From assembly GCA_001664505.1 (NCBI GenBank), contig CP011806.1:1703528-1767527 (forward strand): a stretch of DNA of 64,000 nt, read 5' to 3'. Positions 9,775 through 18,279 of the stretch are shown here, piece after piece. Position 1 is the first letter of the stretch. Each line of letters begins with the position of its first letter. The translations under genes and the position numbers were made by a program. A model generated the notes under the pieces. It was given only the letters and a program-made list of their open reading frames with translations, was not told the origin of the DNA and searched no databases. Source of the DNA: Acidobacteria bacterium Mor1. Its GTDB lineage: Bacteria > Acidobacteriota > Polarisedimenticolia > Polarisedimenticolales > Polarisedimenticolaceae.

Positions 9775-10946
9775 GATTCGACCTCCCGCCGCGTCTGTCC
9801 GGGCAGACCGACGATCTCGTCCCGCACGCCGCCCAGCGCGCGGCCGAACCCGAAGCGTCCTCGGAGCCTCAGCCCCAGCGGCGAACCGGCGTTGGAGGCA
9901 ACAAGCAGCTGCTTGTTGTAGGGAATGACGTGGTCGATATCCCGCTGGAGCCGCCGGGCAATATCCTCGGGACGCAGCTCGCCGACGAAGCGCGGATAGT
10001 TCTGGTTGAGAATCAGGCGCCGGCGATCCGGCGGAATCTGCAGGCCGTCCAGGGTATTGGCCAAGGCCTCGGCTCCCAGCGCCGCGGGCACCATGCCGTG
10101 GAACACCAGATAGATCAGATCCGACAGGTCGACCAGTTCGACGACGAGCTCGTCGAGCAGCGGGAAGGTGTCGACGATCACGATGTCGAACGCCCGCCTG
10201 GAGAGCCCCAGGATCCGGGTCAGGGCCGAGACGGTCACTTCGGCAGCTTCGTCGGGATTGGTCGGAGCGGCCAGCAGCCGAAGACCCGACGAGTGGGAGG
10301 TACACATCTGCTCGAGCATCGTCTCGTCGAGACGATCGTGTTCGCGCACCGCGTCGACGATGGTGGTGCTCGGAGCCAGATCCAGCATCGAAGCGCAGAC
10401 GCCGAGCTGGAGCGAGAGATCGACCAGCAACACCCGCATGTCGGTGACCGCGGTAATTGCCGTAGCGGTATTGACCGCCATGGTCGACTTGCCCACGCCC
10501 CCCTTGTTGCTGATGAACGAGACGATCGCCCCCGAACGGCTCGACCGTCGATGGGGCCGCATGATCCAGCGGTCGTAGATCGAGCTCAGTTCGGTGCTCG
10601 AAACCGGGCGGCGCAGGAAGTCTCGCGCATGGGAACGGAGCGCCGCGATGATCCGGTCGGTCTGCCCGTCGCTCATCCGGTCGTCCTGGAACACCCCGAC
10701 GACGACCGATTGGGGCGATACCGTCTCGACCTCATCGCAGAAGGACTTGAGCGCGTCGATCCCCTCATCGAGATCGGCGAAGACCAGCGCCGGGCTTCGC
10801 GCCCGCGCGGACTCGATCGCCTGGCGATAGTCCGAGGCGAAGGTCAGCTGCGGATGCAGGCTGGCTGTGCTGTCGACGGCGGCGGTGAACTCCGACCGCA
10901 GCAGCGGGTCGGAGGTCACGACGAGGAGGCGTTTGGTCCGTTCCAT
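9771..10946 (-). CDS. cpaE: Tad localisation ATPase CpaE/TadZ
   Basis: The 391-residue protein has an N-terminal atypical receiver domain (residues 5-115, LVVTSDPLLRSEF; ALVFADLDEG) and a MinD/ParA ATPase domain with a deviant Walker A (SNKGGVGKSTM, near residue 140). Members of this family place the Tad machine at its site in the cell and recruit TadA. ATG at 10946 follows the previous stop by one base. An upstream in-frame start would run deep into the neighbouring gene and was rejected. Confidence 0.92.
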
Positions 10947-10947
10947 C

Positions 10948-12162
10948 TCAGCGCACCAGCGCCGCGGCGAGCAGCGGCTCGTCCAGGGCGTCGAAGGAGG
11001 CGAGGACCTGAGCCAGATCGGCGGCATCCAGCCCCACCAGCGAATCCCCGGGCCGGGGCGCCGCGTTGCGACGGGCCATCCGGCTTGCCTGTTTGGTAAA
11101 GGTCAACTGACCGGCGATGATCGCCACGTCTTCCAGGTAGCCGAAACCGACCACCCGCTCGACTCCGGAGACCAGCTCGTAGATCGGCACGTAGCCCTCG
11201 CCGGCGGCAGTGGGCGCCGGCCCGGATCGCTGCACTACGGCGCCGATGTCGAACGAACCGTCGAGGAACGTGCCGACGGGAAGGATGCTGCCCGTGACGG
11301 TCACGACTCCGACCGGCTGGATATCCAGAACCGTCGGGGCGCCTGTGGTCAGCCCGTCCCAGAAGGTGCGGGTCAACCCGAAGTCGGTGCGACCAAGGAG
11401 CGCCAGGCCACCGTCCCGCGCCCCGATCGAACCGGCGCGGCGGGCATCGGCGATGGCGACCGCCCGTAGCCCGATACCGTCGCGGCGAGCCGAGGCACCG
11501 TCAACCTCCTCGAAAGACATCACACTTCCCTGGCCGAAGAGGAAGGGCAAACGCGGACCACTCGAGCGAGTGCCGGCCACGTTCTCTACATCCCCGACCC
11601 GGCGCAGGCGCACCAACATCGAGAATGCGGTCGGTGCGTCGGGGGTGGCGGCCGGGAGGAAGTCGCCTCGAGTGAAATCAATGTCCTCGACGGACGCGCC
11701 CCCATCGACGAAGGAGCCGGCGACCATGTCTCCGCCGATCTCGTTCACCAGATTGAGCTCCAGCAGCGGGTCGTAGACGCCGTTGCCCGACTGGCCCAGC
11801 TGACGAATCCAGGGGGAGCCTGCTCCCGCGACTTGCTGAAGCTCGAGGGTCGGCCCAGCTCCCAACCGCAGCGCATCGGCGGTGAGGTCTCCGTCATCAT
11901 CGAAGATCGTCGAGACCAGTGACTGGGCGTCGAGCCGGCGCTCGCAGTCCGCTGTCGAGGGAGCACATCCCGGGATGACTCCGGACTCGTCCCGGCCCTG
12001 AAGGGCGAGCAAGCTCGCTCCATCGGCGGCGACCTGCATTTGCCCCCGGCTCCAGCTCATCAACGCCAGATCGACGGTGAGCGCCGCCACCGCCATCAGG
12101 GCAAACATGAACAGGGCGACCTGCACCAGGGTCGCTCCCCGCTGGGAATCGGCACGACTCAT
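10948..12162 (-). CDS. TadG-like membrane-anchored pilus protein
   Basis: This 404-residue protein starts with the TadE/TadG pattern: a short basic leader ending in QRGATLVQVALFMFALMA, a membrane helix, and DLALMSWSRGQMQVAADGAS, as in 'putative Flp pilus-assembly TadE/G-like' proteins. The rest is a large periplasmic domain with two Cys near its start. It probably acts as a minor pilin or as a structural anchor. It overlaps cpaB by 4 bases (ATGA) and precedes cpaE. Confidence 0.82.
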   Translation of the reverse strand: MSRADSQRGATLVQVALFMFALMAVAALTVDLALMSWSRGQMQVAADGASLLALQGRDESGVIPGCAPSTADCERRLDAQSLVSTIFDDDGDLTADALRLGAGPTLELQQVAGAGSPWIRQLGQSGNGVYDPLLELNLVNEIGGDMVAGSFVDGGASVEDIDFTRGDFLPAATPDAPTAFSMLVRLRRVGDVENVAGTRSSGPRLPFLFGQGSVMSFEEVDGASARRDGIGLRAVAIADARRAGSIGARDGGLALLGRTDFGLTRTFWDGLTTGAPTVLDIQPVGVVTVTGSILPVGTFLDGSFDIGAVVQRSGPAPTAAGEGYVPIYELVSGVERVVGFGYLEDVAIIAGQLTFTKQASRMARRNAAPRPGDSLVGLDAADLAQVLASFDALDEPLLAAALVR

Positions 12163-13112
12163 CGATCAGGTCCGGACCGCGGCACCGCCCGGAATCCCCG
12201 CTCGGCGCCGCGAATGGTCTCCACGACCGACATGCCCCCGGGTCCGATGCCCGGGTGCGCGGTACCGTTCCCGTGAAGATTAGAGGGATCCGCGACAGGT
12301 TCTTCCGAATTTCCGGAGCGAGGCACACAGGTCAGCTCCGCCTTGACCGCCAGCGCCTGGGTCACGGCGAACACCTCCTGAGGCGCCACCGCGATCACGA
12401 TCTCCTGGATCGGACGGGACTGGTTGATCGCACCCCGGGTCAGGGTCTGGCTGAAGACCGGCGCCGCGCGGGTCCCGATCGGCGAGACCACGTAGCCGTT
12501 TTGCACGATCAGCTGAACCGACGCACTCATTCCCGAAGCGGAGAGCCCACCCTGGCCGCCGAGGACACCGGTCATGTCGATCTCACCGCCGACGCTTCGA
12601 TTCAGCGGCACCGTGGAAACGAGGTCGAAGCGATCTCCCGCGCGCAATCCGAACAGCCCGTCGACCCGCTCCGCCGGCAAGCGAATCGCCCGCATTCCCG
12701 GGGGGATACCCGCGACCAGACCTTCCCGGGTGCCCGGGGGCAGGAAATCGTTCTCCGTAAAGGCGTACCCGGAGGCCTTGTCCCGGGCCAGGACCCGCCC
12801 CAGGATCTCCGACGTGGTCATGATCCCCTGGGCTCGCACGTCCTCGGGATCCAGGTAGGCCACGCTTGGGTTGGTCGTGCCGGGAACGAACAGGTGCTCG
12901 CGGCGAATCTTCTCGAACGCTCGCAGCGGCACCGAACTCAGGGGCACCACCACCTGGCCGGGCGGCGGGCCGGAAGCCCGCCTGGGGGGCTCGGGCCACA
13001 AGTCGAACAAGGCGATGACCAGGACCGCGACCAGCACCAGGCCGAGCAGCAACGCCACCAACCAGATCCAGGCCCGGGAGGCCGGACTCCGTCGCGCACG
13101 AACTGCGCTCAT
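12159..13112 (-). CDS. cpaB: Flp pilus assembly protein CpaB/RcpC
   Basis: The 317-residue protein has an N-terminal membrane helix (WIWLVALLLGLVLVAVLVIA), an SAF-type domain (MRAIRLPAERVDGLFGLRAG with DRFDLVSTV following) and a C-terminal RcpC region (EIVIAVAPQEVFAVTQALAV). CpaB acts in the periplasm, probably helping the secretin and modifying pilin. It overlaps both neighbours by four bases, so it is translated with them. Confidence 0.92.
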   Translation of the reverse strand: MSAVRARRSPASRAWIWLVALLLGLVLVAVLVIALFDLWPEPPRRASGPPPGQVVVPLSSVPLRAFEKIRREHLFVPGTTNPSVAYLDPEDVRAQGIMTTSEILGRVLARDKASGYAFTENDFLPPGTREGLVAGIPPGMRAIRLPAERVDGLFGLRAGDRFDLVSTVPLNRSVGGEIDMTGVLGGQGGLSASGMSASVQLIVQNGYVVSPIGTRAAPVFSQTLTRGAINQSRPIQEIVIAVAPQEVFAVTQALAVKAELTCVPRSGNSEEPVADPSNLHGNGTAHPGIGPGGMSVVETIRGAERGFRAVPRSGPDR

Positions 13113-14050
13113 CTGAAAACCTCCCGGCGAAATGCAGCCTGAGCCGCCAACAGCCGTCGATAAGGGCGAACGTCCCGAACCAGCACCGCCTGCCGTCCGA
13201 GACCGTAGCGGCCCGCGTAGGGGCCGTAGGCGTTATCCGGGTCCCGCAGGGACTGCCCCGCCTCAGGCAGGTCCGGGTTCCCGTCTCCGTCCACGTCGAG
13301 GATCGTGACCCCGCCGGCAGTTTCGTCTGCCGCTTCGATGGGAAACGCCAGGTTGGGTTCGATCGGACCGGCGGCCAGGCTCTGGCGATACCCCGAAAGA
13401 GCTGCGGACTGGAAGGGATAGTTGATTCGAAGCACCGCCGTGCCACGGAGCGGGCCCGCCGCGAGCATGCTGAAGTTGCCGGATCCCGGGACCGAGTTAT
13501 CCCGAACTTCTTCCAGAACGGGAACCCACTCGATGGTCTCGACCCCGTTGAGCTCCCGGGTGACCACCCGCGGGACGCCCACCGCCAGGCCCGACGGCGT
13601 CGACGGGTCGATCAACAGCGCCCCCGGGTAGCGCAGCAGGTTCCGGGTGGTCCCGTCGATCTCGACGGACTCGTTGATCATCACCGGGCGCAACAGCTGA
13701 TTGACCAGCGGCAGGTTCGCCAGGAAGTTGTCGAGGTCCGCCTGGGTCGCGAAGGCGGCCCGATCGATGACCAGTTGGTCGGGATCGAAGACCCGCGCGC
13801 GCACCTCCGGTTGCTGGAGTGCCTGATCGAAGGTCATGCCGGCGGGCAGTGGAATGGTCGCGATTTCCCGGGCACCGGCGCGTGCGGCCTCCTGGATGAC
13901 CTGGGCGACGAAGACCACCCGGCCGATCTCGATGGTGGCCGCGATCATCAGGTACAGAACCAGGGAGACCAGGGCGAACTCGACCAGCGCCGAGCCGCGC
14001 TGGCTCCGTCGCTTCGCTTCGTTGCGATCGGTGCCGGCCGGAGAGGTCAT
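13109..14050 (-). CDS. TadE-family minor pilin-like protein
   Basis: The 313-residue protein has the TadE signature: RGSALVEFALVSLVLYLMIA with the invariant Glu of type IV pilin-like leaders, then GRVVFVAQVIQEAARAGARE. The N-terminal helix anchors it and the long remainder is exported. Typical TadE proteins are under 200 residues, so this one carries an added domain of about 150 residues, including DVDGDGNPDLPE, which resembles a calcium-binding loop. It overlaps tadV and cpaB by four bases each. Confidence 0.88.
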   Translation of the reverse strand: MTSPAGTDRNEAKRRSQRGSALVEFALVSLVLYLMIAATIEIGRVVFVAQVIQEAARAGAREIATIPLPAGMTFDQALQQPEVRARVFDPDQLVIDRAAFATQADLDNFLANLPLVNQLLRPVMINESVEIDGTTRNLLRYPGALLIDPSTPSGLAVGVPRVVTRELNGVETIEWVPVLEEVRDNSVPGSGNFSMLAAGPLRGTAVLRINYPFQSAALSGYRQSLAAGPIEPNLAFPIEAADETAGGVTILDVDGDGNPDLPEAGQSLRDPDNAYGPYAGRYGLGRQAVLVRDVRPYRRLLAAQAAFRREVFR

Positions 14051-14454
14051 GTCTCGAATCTCCAGACGTATGCCAGGAGCCCGACCGCAATGGCCGGGAC
14101 GTAGGCGAAATCGTCGCGCTTGCGCGCAAGGGCCCAGAGGGCCAGGACGCCCCCGGCAAGGGCGATGTAGATCAGGAGGTTGAGAAAGCCCAGGGGCCCG
14201 ACGCTCGCCGCCAGCGCGCCTACCAGCTTGACGTCACCGCCGCCGAAGCCGGCAAACGCATAGAGCAGTGAAACGATGACCAGTCCGAGAAGAAGACCGC
14301 TACCCGCCGTGAGCCAACCGATCGATCCGGTGGCGACGCGGGCGGCGGCGATCAGGAGGGCGGCCACCCAGACCCAGTGGGGAACCTCACGAGTGCGCAC
14401 ATCGATCACGGCCGCTATCGAGACGACGCCGAGCAGTGACCAGAAGGCCCACAT
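14047..14454 (-). CDS. cpaA: Prepilin peptidase TadV/CpaA
   Basis: The 135-residue membrane protein is an A24-family aspartic peptidase. The two catalytic Asp motifs are visible: IDVRTREVPHW near the N-terminus and FAGFGGGDVKL in the middle. It removes the leader from the Flp pilin and probably from the TadE/G proteins. I chose ATG at 14454 because a GGGGG site lies six bases upstream; an in-frame ATG seven codons earlier would bury that site. The stop overlaps the TadE gene start. Confidence 0.92.
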   Translation of the reverse strand: MWAFWSLLGVVSIAAVIDVRTREVPHWVWVAALLIAAARVATGSIGWLTAGSGLLLGLVIVSLLYAFAGFGGGDVKLVGALAASVGPLGFLNLLIYIALAGGVLALWALARKRDDFAYVPAIAVGLLAYVWRFET

Positions 14455-14483
14455 ACCATTCCCCCGAAAACACAAAGAGGCGC

Positions 14484-14512
14484 CCCGGGCGAAGGCGCGG
14501 CCTGCGCCCGGG
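14484..14512 (-). terminator. Leaky terminator/processing hairpin between pilin and tadV
   Basis: CCCGGGCG at 14484-14491 pairs perfectly with CGCCCGGG at 14505-14512. Reading in the gene direction, the stem is followed by CTCTTTGTGTTTT. Such a hairpin would stop some polymerases or protect the pilin message, allowing far more pilin than assembly machinery to be made. Strength is inferred. Confidence 0.5.
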
Positions 14513-14577
14513 ACGCTTCACCATCTCCGCCGACCCGCAGGTAAGAGGGGCTGGGGCCGGCGAGACGCCAGAGTCGC

Positions 14578-14955
14578 TTAGGGCTCGACGATCAGCGAGC
14601 TGATCTGACCATCGGCAAGGCCGAGGTTCGATCCGAGACGCTCGGTTTCCGAGTTCTCGAGAATGCCCGGCTCGGTCGCGTTGGTGATGTTCAGGGAGAT
14701 GGTGTCCGGAGTCGCGGCGTCACCATCGGCGTCCTGCGGCAGGGTTTCGATGATCTTGCCGCTCAGGATCGGAGCGTTGTCATCGGCGTGGGCGCCCGGC
14801 AGCACCGCAGCGACGGTACCGACGAGGTCGTTGGTCTTGTGGCCCATGACGGCCACGGCGGCGGAGGCGATCAGCGCGACGCCGGCAACCAGCAGGCCGT
14901 ACTCGACAAGGGCAGCCCCCCGCTTGTCGCGGAGCATTCCACGGAAGAACTTCAT
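14578..14955 (-). CDS. flp: Flp-family type IVb major pilin
   Basis: The 125-residue precursor has a short basic leader ending in Gly, then AALVEYGLLVAGVALIASAA, the Flp cleavage site with its Glu and Tyr and the hydrophobic polymerisation helix. The prepilin peptidase encoded next should cleave it. At about 110 mature residues it is longer than classic Flp pilins; the extra C-terminal part is acidic and lacks Cys. The ATG has AGGAG seven to eight bases upstream. A long leader with a hairpin precedes it, and a second hairpin follows it before tadV. Confidence 0.95.
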   Translation of the reverse strand: MKFFRGMLRDKRGAALVEYGLLVAGVALIASAAVAVMGHKTNDLVGTVAAVLPGAHADDNAPILSGKIIETLPQDADGDAATPDTISLNITNATEPGILENSETERLGSNLGLADGQISSLIVEP

Positions 14956-14998
14956 TGCGAACTCCTATTCGTCGACGAAGAGTCTGAATCAGGTCCCT

Positions 14999-15029
14999 GA
15001 GCCCACATGAGCACCGTGCCGGTGGGCTC
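14999..15029 (-). promoter_or_regulatory. Inverted repeat upstream of the pilin gene
   Basis: GAGCCCAC (14999-15006) and GTGGGCTC (15022-15029) are perfect complements. Inside them GCAC and GTGC can also pair. The element lies 44 bases before the pilin start, so it could be a leader hairpin that stabilises the abundant pilin mRNA, or an operator for a dimeric regulator. Confidence 0.4.
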
Positions 15030-15406
15030 CCACTGTCTTGGTGCCCTCCGCGGCGCCGGAGTTCCCGAGAACCCGTCCGGATCGCCGGAATCCCGGCTCC
15101 CCCGCCCTCCGGCCCGTCAAAATGCCGCACTTTCCGGGTCTGCCGGATCGTCGCTTTAGGCCTGTTTGACGCCGTGCCGTCCTCTGTCGGACACACTGCC
15201 ACCCCCCGTCGGCGGGTGCCGAATCGGGAACTCCGATCCTGTGACGCCGGAAGGCCCGGAAACGGGCCAACTAGGGGTGAAACCTTTCTTTTTCAATCAT
15301 TTAGTAGCAGTCGACAGGTAGGAACGGGTCCGAATTTCCGGCCCCGGGATGTCCCCTGACTGAAACGATTCCCGTTAAGGAAGGACTAAGGCATCGAGAG
15401 CTGCGG

Positions 15407-15422
15407 CGGCACCCACCTTGCA
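15407..15422 (+). promoter_or_regulatory. Sigma-54 (-24/-12) promoter candidate for the lytic transglycosylase
   Basis: CGGCACC at 15407-15413, four bases, then TTGCA at 15418-15422 match the consensus TGGCACG-N4-TTGCA at the key GG and GC positions. Predicted initiation near 15434 lies 20 bases before the ATG and just upstream of the AAGGAG ribosome site. No sigma-54 activator gene is in the window. Confidence 0.42.
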
Positions 15423-15453
15423 ATTCGAGGGGGTCGATGCCAAGGAGACGGTC

Positions 15454-16119
15454 ATGAAGAGGTTTCTGATCCTCAGTCTTGTCGCCATCGGGGCCCTGGC
15501 CGGCTACGCCGCCGCCACGGCTCTGCCCGGACAGGACACCGAAGACAAGGGCCCGACGCCCGCGACCATCACGGCCCCCGAGGTGCGGGTCGCTCCGCCT
15601 GTGGTCGAAGAGCCACCGGTGGACCACCAGTTGATCCTCGATCTGGTGCGCCAGCACCGCCGAACCGCGAGCGACCACTGGCGCCAGGCCCTGGCCGATG
15701 CCGTCTACAGAGAGTCCGTGGAAGCGGGAGCCGACCCGCTACTGGTCGCCGCCATCGTCGCCCGGGAGAGCTCCTTTCAGAGCCGGGTGGTCAGCCGCGC
15801 CGGCGCCGTGGGCCTGATGCAGATCCGGCCCTTCGTCGCCGAGGACGTCGCCCAGCGCAACGCCTACCCCTGGGAGGGAGACACCACCCTGCACTCCCCC
15901 GAGCACAACGTGCGCCTGGGAATCACCTACTATCAGGAGTTGATCGAGCGTTTCGACGGAGACGAGGCGATCGCTCTGACCGCATACAACCGGGGTCCGT
16001 CGATCGTGAGCCAGGAGCTGCGCGGCGGCGAATTTCAAGCCAACCGCTACTCGCGGGAAGTGATCGACCTCTACGAACGCTTGCGCGCCGAGCGGGAATC
16101 CAAGGCCGACAACTCCTGA
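15454..16119 (+). CDS. Exported lytic transglycosylase, SLT domain
   Basis: The 221-residue protein has a signal/anchor segment (FLILSLVAIGALAGYAAATA), a Pro-rich linker, and an SLT lysozyme-like domain with the catalytic Glu in VARESSF, GLMQIRPF, and the AYNRGPS motif. It cleaves peptidoglycan to make room for envelope machines. Its place opposite the Flp pilin suggests it opens the wall for the pilus, but it is on the other strand with its own promoter. ATG at 15454 has AAGGAG upstream. Its last 49 bases overlap the end of the converging glycosyltransferase gene. Confidence 0.9.
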   Translation: MKRFLILSLVAIGALAGYAAATALPGQDTEDKGPTPATITAPEVRVAPPVVEEPPVDHQLILDLVRQHRRTASDHWRQALADAVYRESVEAGADPLLVAAIVARESSFQSRVVSRAGAVGLMQIRPFVAEDVAQRNAYPWEGDTTLHSPEHNVRLGITYYQELIERFDGDEAIALTAYNRGPSIVSQELRGGEFQANRYSREVIDLYERLRAERESKADNS

Positions 16120-16874
16120 GCCGGGTCGCCGGTGACCGCCGGCTTGACCCGCACCGCCGAGACCTCGATCACGTTGTCCGGGTCGATGTAGCGCGCCCTG
16201 AGCCAGCGCACGCCGAACAGATCGAGAATGCCCCGCCACAGCCGGTTGCCCACGCCGTACTTGGCCTCGCCGTAGCGCCGGGCCCGGTGATGCACCGGCA
16301 CCTCGACCACCCGGGCTCCCCGCCACTGGACCACTGCAGGCAGGAAACGATGCAGGCCGTTGAACGCCGGCAGATCCCGCACGAAGCGAGTGCGGAACGC
16401 TTTCAGCGAACAGCCGACGTCGCACATCCCGTCGCCCAGCGCGAACGAGCGCACGGCGTTGGCGATCCGCGACGAGGCCCTGCGCACGAAGGTATCCCGC
16501 CGGTCGACACGCACGCCGCAGGCGACGTCGCAACGGTCGAGTTCGGCGATCAGCCGCGGAATGTCAGCCGGGTCGTTCTGCAGATCGGCGTCGAGGGTCA
16601 CGACGATCTCCCCCCGGGCGCGCTGGAATCCGGTGACGAAGGCCGCCGACTGACCGGCGTTGCGAGCGTGTTTGAGCACCCGGATGCGGGAGTCTTCCCG
16701 GGCGTGCTCCTGCATCACCTCGAGGCTGCCGTCGGTGCTGCCGTCATCGACCAGCAACAACTCGTAGTGCAGCGGCGTCTCGCCCATGGCCTGGCGAATC
16801 TCACGGCACAACGGCTCGAGGCTCTCCACCTCGTTGTACACGGGAACGACGATCGAAACGTCGGTATCAGCCAC
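16071..16874 (-). CDS. Family 2 glycosyltransferase (DPM/undecaprenyl-phosphate sugar transferase type)
   Basis: The 267-residue GT-A enzyme starts SIVVPVYNEVESLEPL and has LLVDDGSTDGS and the metal-binding LDADLQNDP motif. The later part (ADIPRLIAELDRCDVACGVR; RYGEAKYG) is typical of enzymes that load a sugar onto polyprenyl phosphate at the membrane. No C-terminal membrane helices are seen, unlike ArnC and GtrB. The GTG start has GAGGGGAG upstream. Confidence 0.85.
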   Translation of the reverse strand: MADTDVSIVVPVYNEVESLEPLCREIRQAMGETPLHYELLLVDDGSTDGSLEVMQEHAREDSRIRVLKHARNAGQSAAFVTGFQRARGEIVVTLDADLQNDPADIPRLIAELDRCDVACGVRVDRRDTFVRRASSRIANAVRSFALGDGMCDVGCSLKAFRTRFVRDLPAFNGLHRFLPAVVQWRGARVVEVPVHHRARRYGEAKYGVGNRLWRGILDLFGVRWLRARYIDPDNVIEVSAVRVKPAVTGDPAQELSALDSRSARKRS

Positions 16875-16948
16875 GCGACTCCCCTCTCACAACAGCGCGC
16901 AGATTATGCCTCACAGTTAGAGGTGGGGAAAGGGGCGAACCCTTCGGG

Positions 16949-17872
16949 TCATTCGAGATAGGGCTGAAAATCCTGGGGAAGCTCGGCGAGGATCTCCAGC
17001 GCTCGGCCCGGCACCGCCGGATCGGGCAGGACCAACCGAGCACAGTGCAGAAGATGGCGGACCGGGCCCGGCTCCCGCTCCCGTGGATCGCCGCGGCCCT
17101 CGACCATGTCGAGAAAACCCTGAGGATCGCGGCCGTAGAGAATGTCCCCGAGAATCGGATGGCCCATCGCGTCCAGATGAACCCGTAGCTGGTGCCGGCG
17201 CCCCTGGCGGGGATAGAGGCGCAACAAGGTGTGGTTGACGCCGCGGCCCTCGACCTGCCACCCGGTCCTGGCCTGTTGCCCGGCTCCTGCCCGGCGCTTG
17301 TCGCGAATCGGCGAGTCCGGGTCATCTTCGATGGCGAGTTCGATCTCGCCCCGGTCCTCCGCGACCCGACCGCGAACCACAGCCAGGTACTCCTTGGCCA
17401 CCGCATGGCGCTCGAAAGCTCCCGCAAGCTTGCGGGATACCTCCGGGGTCGCCGCGATCAGCAGCACCCCGGTGGTCTCCCGGTCCAGGCGATGCACCAG
17501 CCGCAGTTCCTCCACCCCCTCCTGGCGGCGCAGCATGCGGATCAGGCTGTTCTCCTTGACCTTGTTGACCGGGTGCACCGGAAGGCCCGAGGGCTTGTCG
17601 ACTGCGAGCCACCCGTCACCCCGGCGCAAGACCGGGATCGGCACGTCCCGCACGATCTCGTCCGAGGGCTTCGGTTCGATGCGCACCTCGCCACCGGGCA
17701 TCACCGGGCGCGAGGGACGGGGTTCGTCGCCCCAGGAGAGGCTGACCCGCTCGCGAATCGCCTGCTGGATGCGGGAACGGGAGACCCCTGGGATGCGCTC
17801 CTGCAGGAAACGATCGAGACGCTTGCCCGCATCCTTGGGTCCGACGGGGAAGACGGTACGGGGTTCGCTCAT
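16949..17872 (-). CDS. RluA-family RNA pseudouridine synthase
   Basis: The 307-residue protein has an S4-like RNA-binding N-terminus (residues 15-65) and a pseudouridine synthase domain with the catalytic Asp in LVHRLDRETTGVLL. The later motif GRRHQLRVHLDAMGHPILGD is also family-typical. It isomerises uridine in rRNA or tRNA; which site cannot be told. The start overlaps the Nudix gene stop by four bases, so it is the last gene of the thiolase operon. Confidence 0.93.
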   Translation of the reverse strand: MSEPRTVFPVGPKDAGKRLDRFLQERIPGVSRSRIQQAIRERVSLSWGDEPRPSRPVMPGGEVRIEPKPSDEIVRDVPIPVLRRGDGWLAVDKPSGLPVHPVNKVKENSLIRMLRRQEGVEELRLVHRLDRETTGVLLIAATPEVSRKLAGAFERHAVAKEYLAVVRGRVAEDRGEIELAIEDDPDSPIRDKRRAGAGQQARTGWQVEGRGVNHTLLRLYPRQGRRHQLRVHLDAMGHPILGDILYGRDPQGFLDMVEGRGDPREREPGPVRHLLHCARLVLPDPAVPGRALEILAELPQDFQPYLE

Positions 17873-18273
17873 CGACCGCCCAGCGCGGCGAGCAACGCCT
17901 CGACGATCGGACGGTTGGCCGCGGGCATCTCCAACCCGGCGAGGTCCGTGGGCGCGACCCAGGCGTGCTCACGGCCGCCGTCGATGCTCAGCGTACCGCT
18001 GCAGTCGACCGCCAGGAACACGTGCAAACGAACGGTGCGATCGGGGTAGTCGTGCTCGATCTTGATCAGCGACCGGAAGCCTGCGGCGCGGAGCCCGGTC
18101 TCCTCGGAGAGTTCACGAGCCGCGGCTTCGGCGGCGGTTTCGCCCGTCTCGAGCTTGCCGCCGGGAAACTCCCAGAGGCCGCCCTGATGGGCATCGCTGC
18201 GGCGCCGGGCCACGAGCACGGCGCCGTCACGCAGTGGGACGGCCAGCGCGATCTCGAGCCGCACCGTCCCCAT
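17869..18273 (-). CDS. Nudix hydrolase, MutT type (8-oxo-dGTP pyrophosphatase-like)
   Basis: The 134-residue protein carries a complete Nudix box from GGKLETGE to RELSEETGL (about residues 38-60), preceded by GGLWEFP, the context typical of MutT. Such enzymes remove oxidised dGTP from the nucleotide pool. Substrate is inferred from small size and box context. It begins six bases after the dehydrogenase gene and overlaps the pseudouridine synthase by four. Confidence 0.88.
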   Translation of the reverse strand: MGTVRLEIALAVPLRDGAVLVARRRSDAHQGGLWEFPGGKLETGETAAEAAARELSEETGLRAAGFRSLIKIEHDYPDRTVRLHVFLAVDCSGTLSIDGGREHAWVAPTDLAGLEMPAANRPIVEALLAALGGR

Positions 18274-18279
18274 CGAGCG

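Larger units (their letters stand above)
14956..15453. other. 498-base divergent intergenic region between pilin and lytic transglycosylase
   Basis: No gene was found. The region holds the control elements of both flanking genes: an inverted repeat near the pilin, an AT-rich patch near 15283-15310, and a sigma-54-like element upstream of the transglycosylase. I found no convincing sigma-70 or sigma-54 promoter for the pilin itself. Confidence 0.6.
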
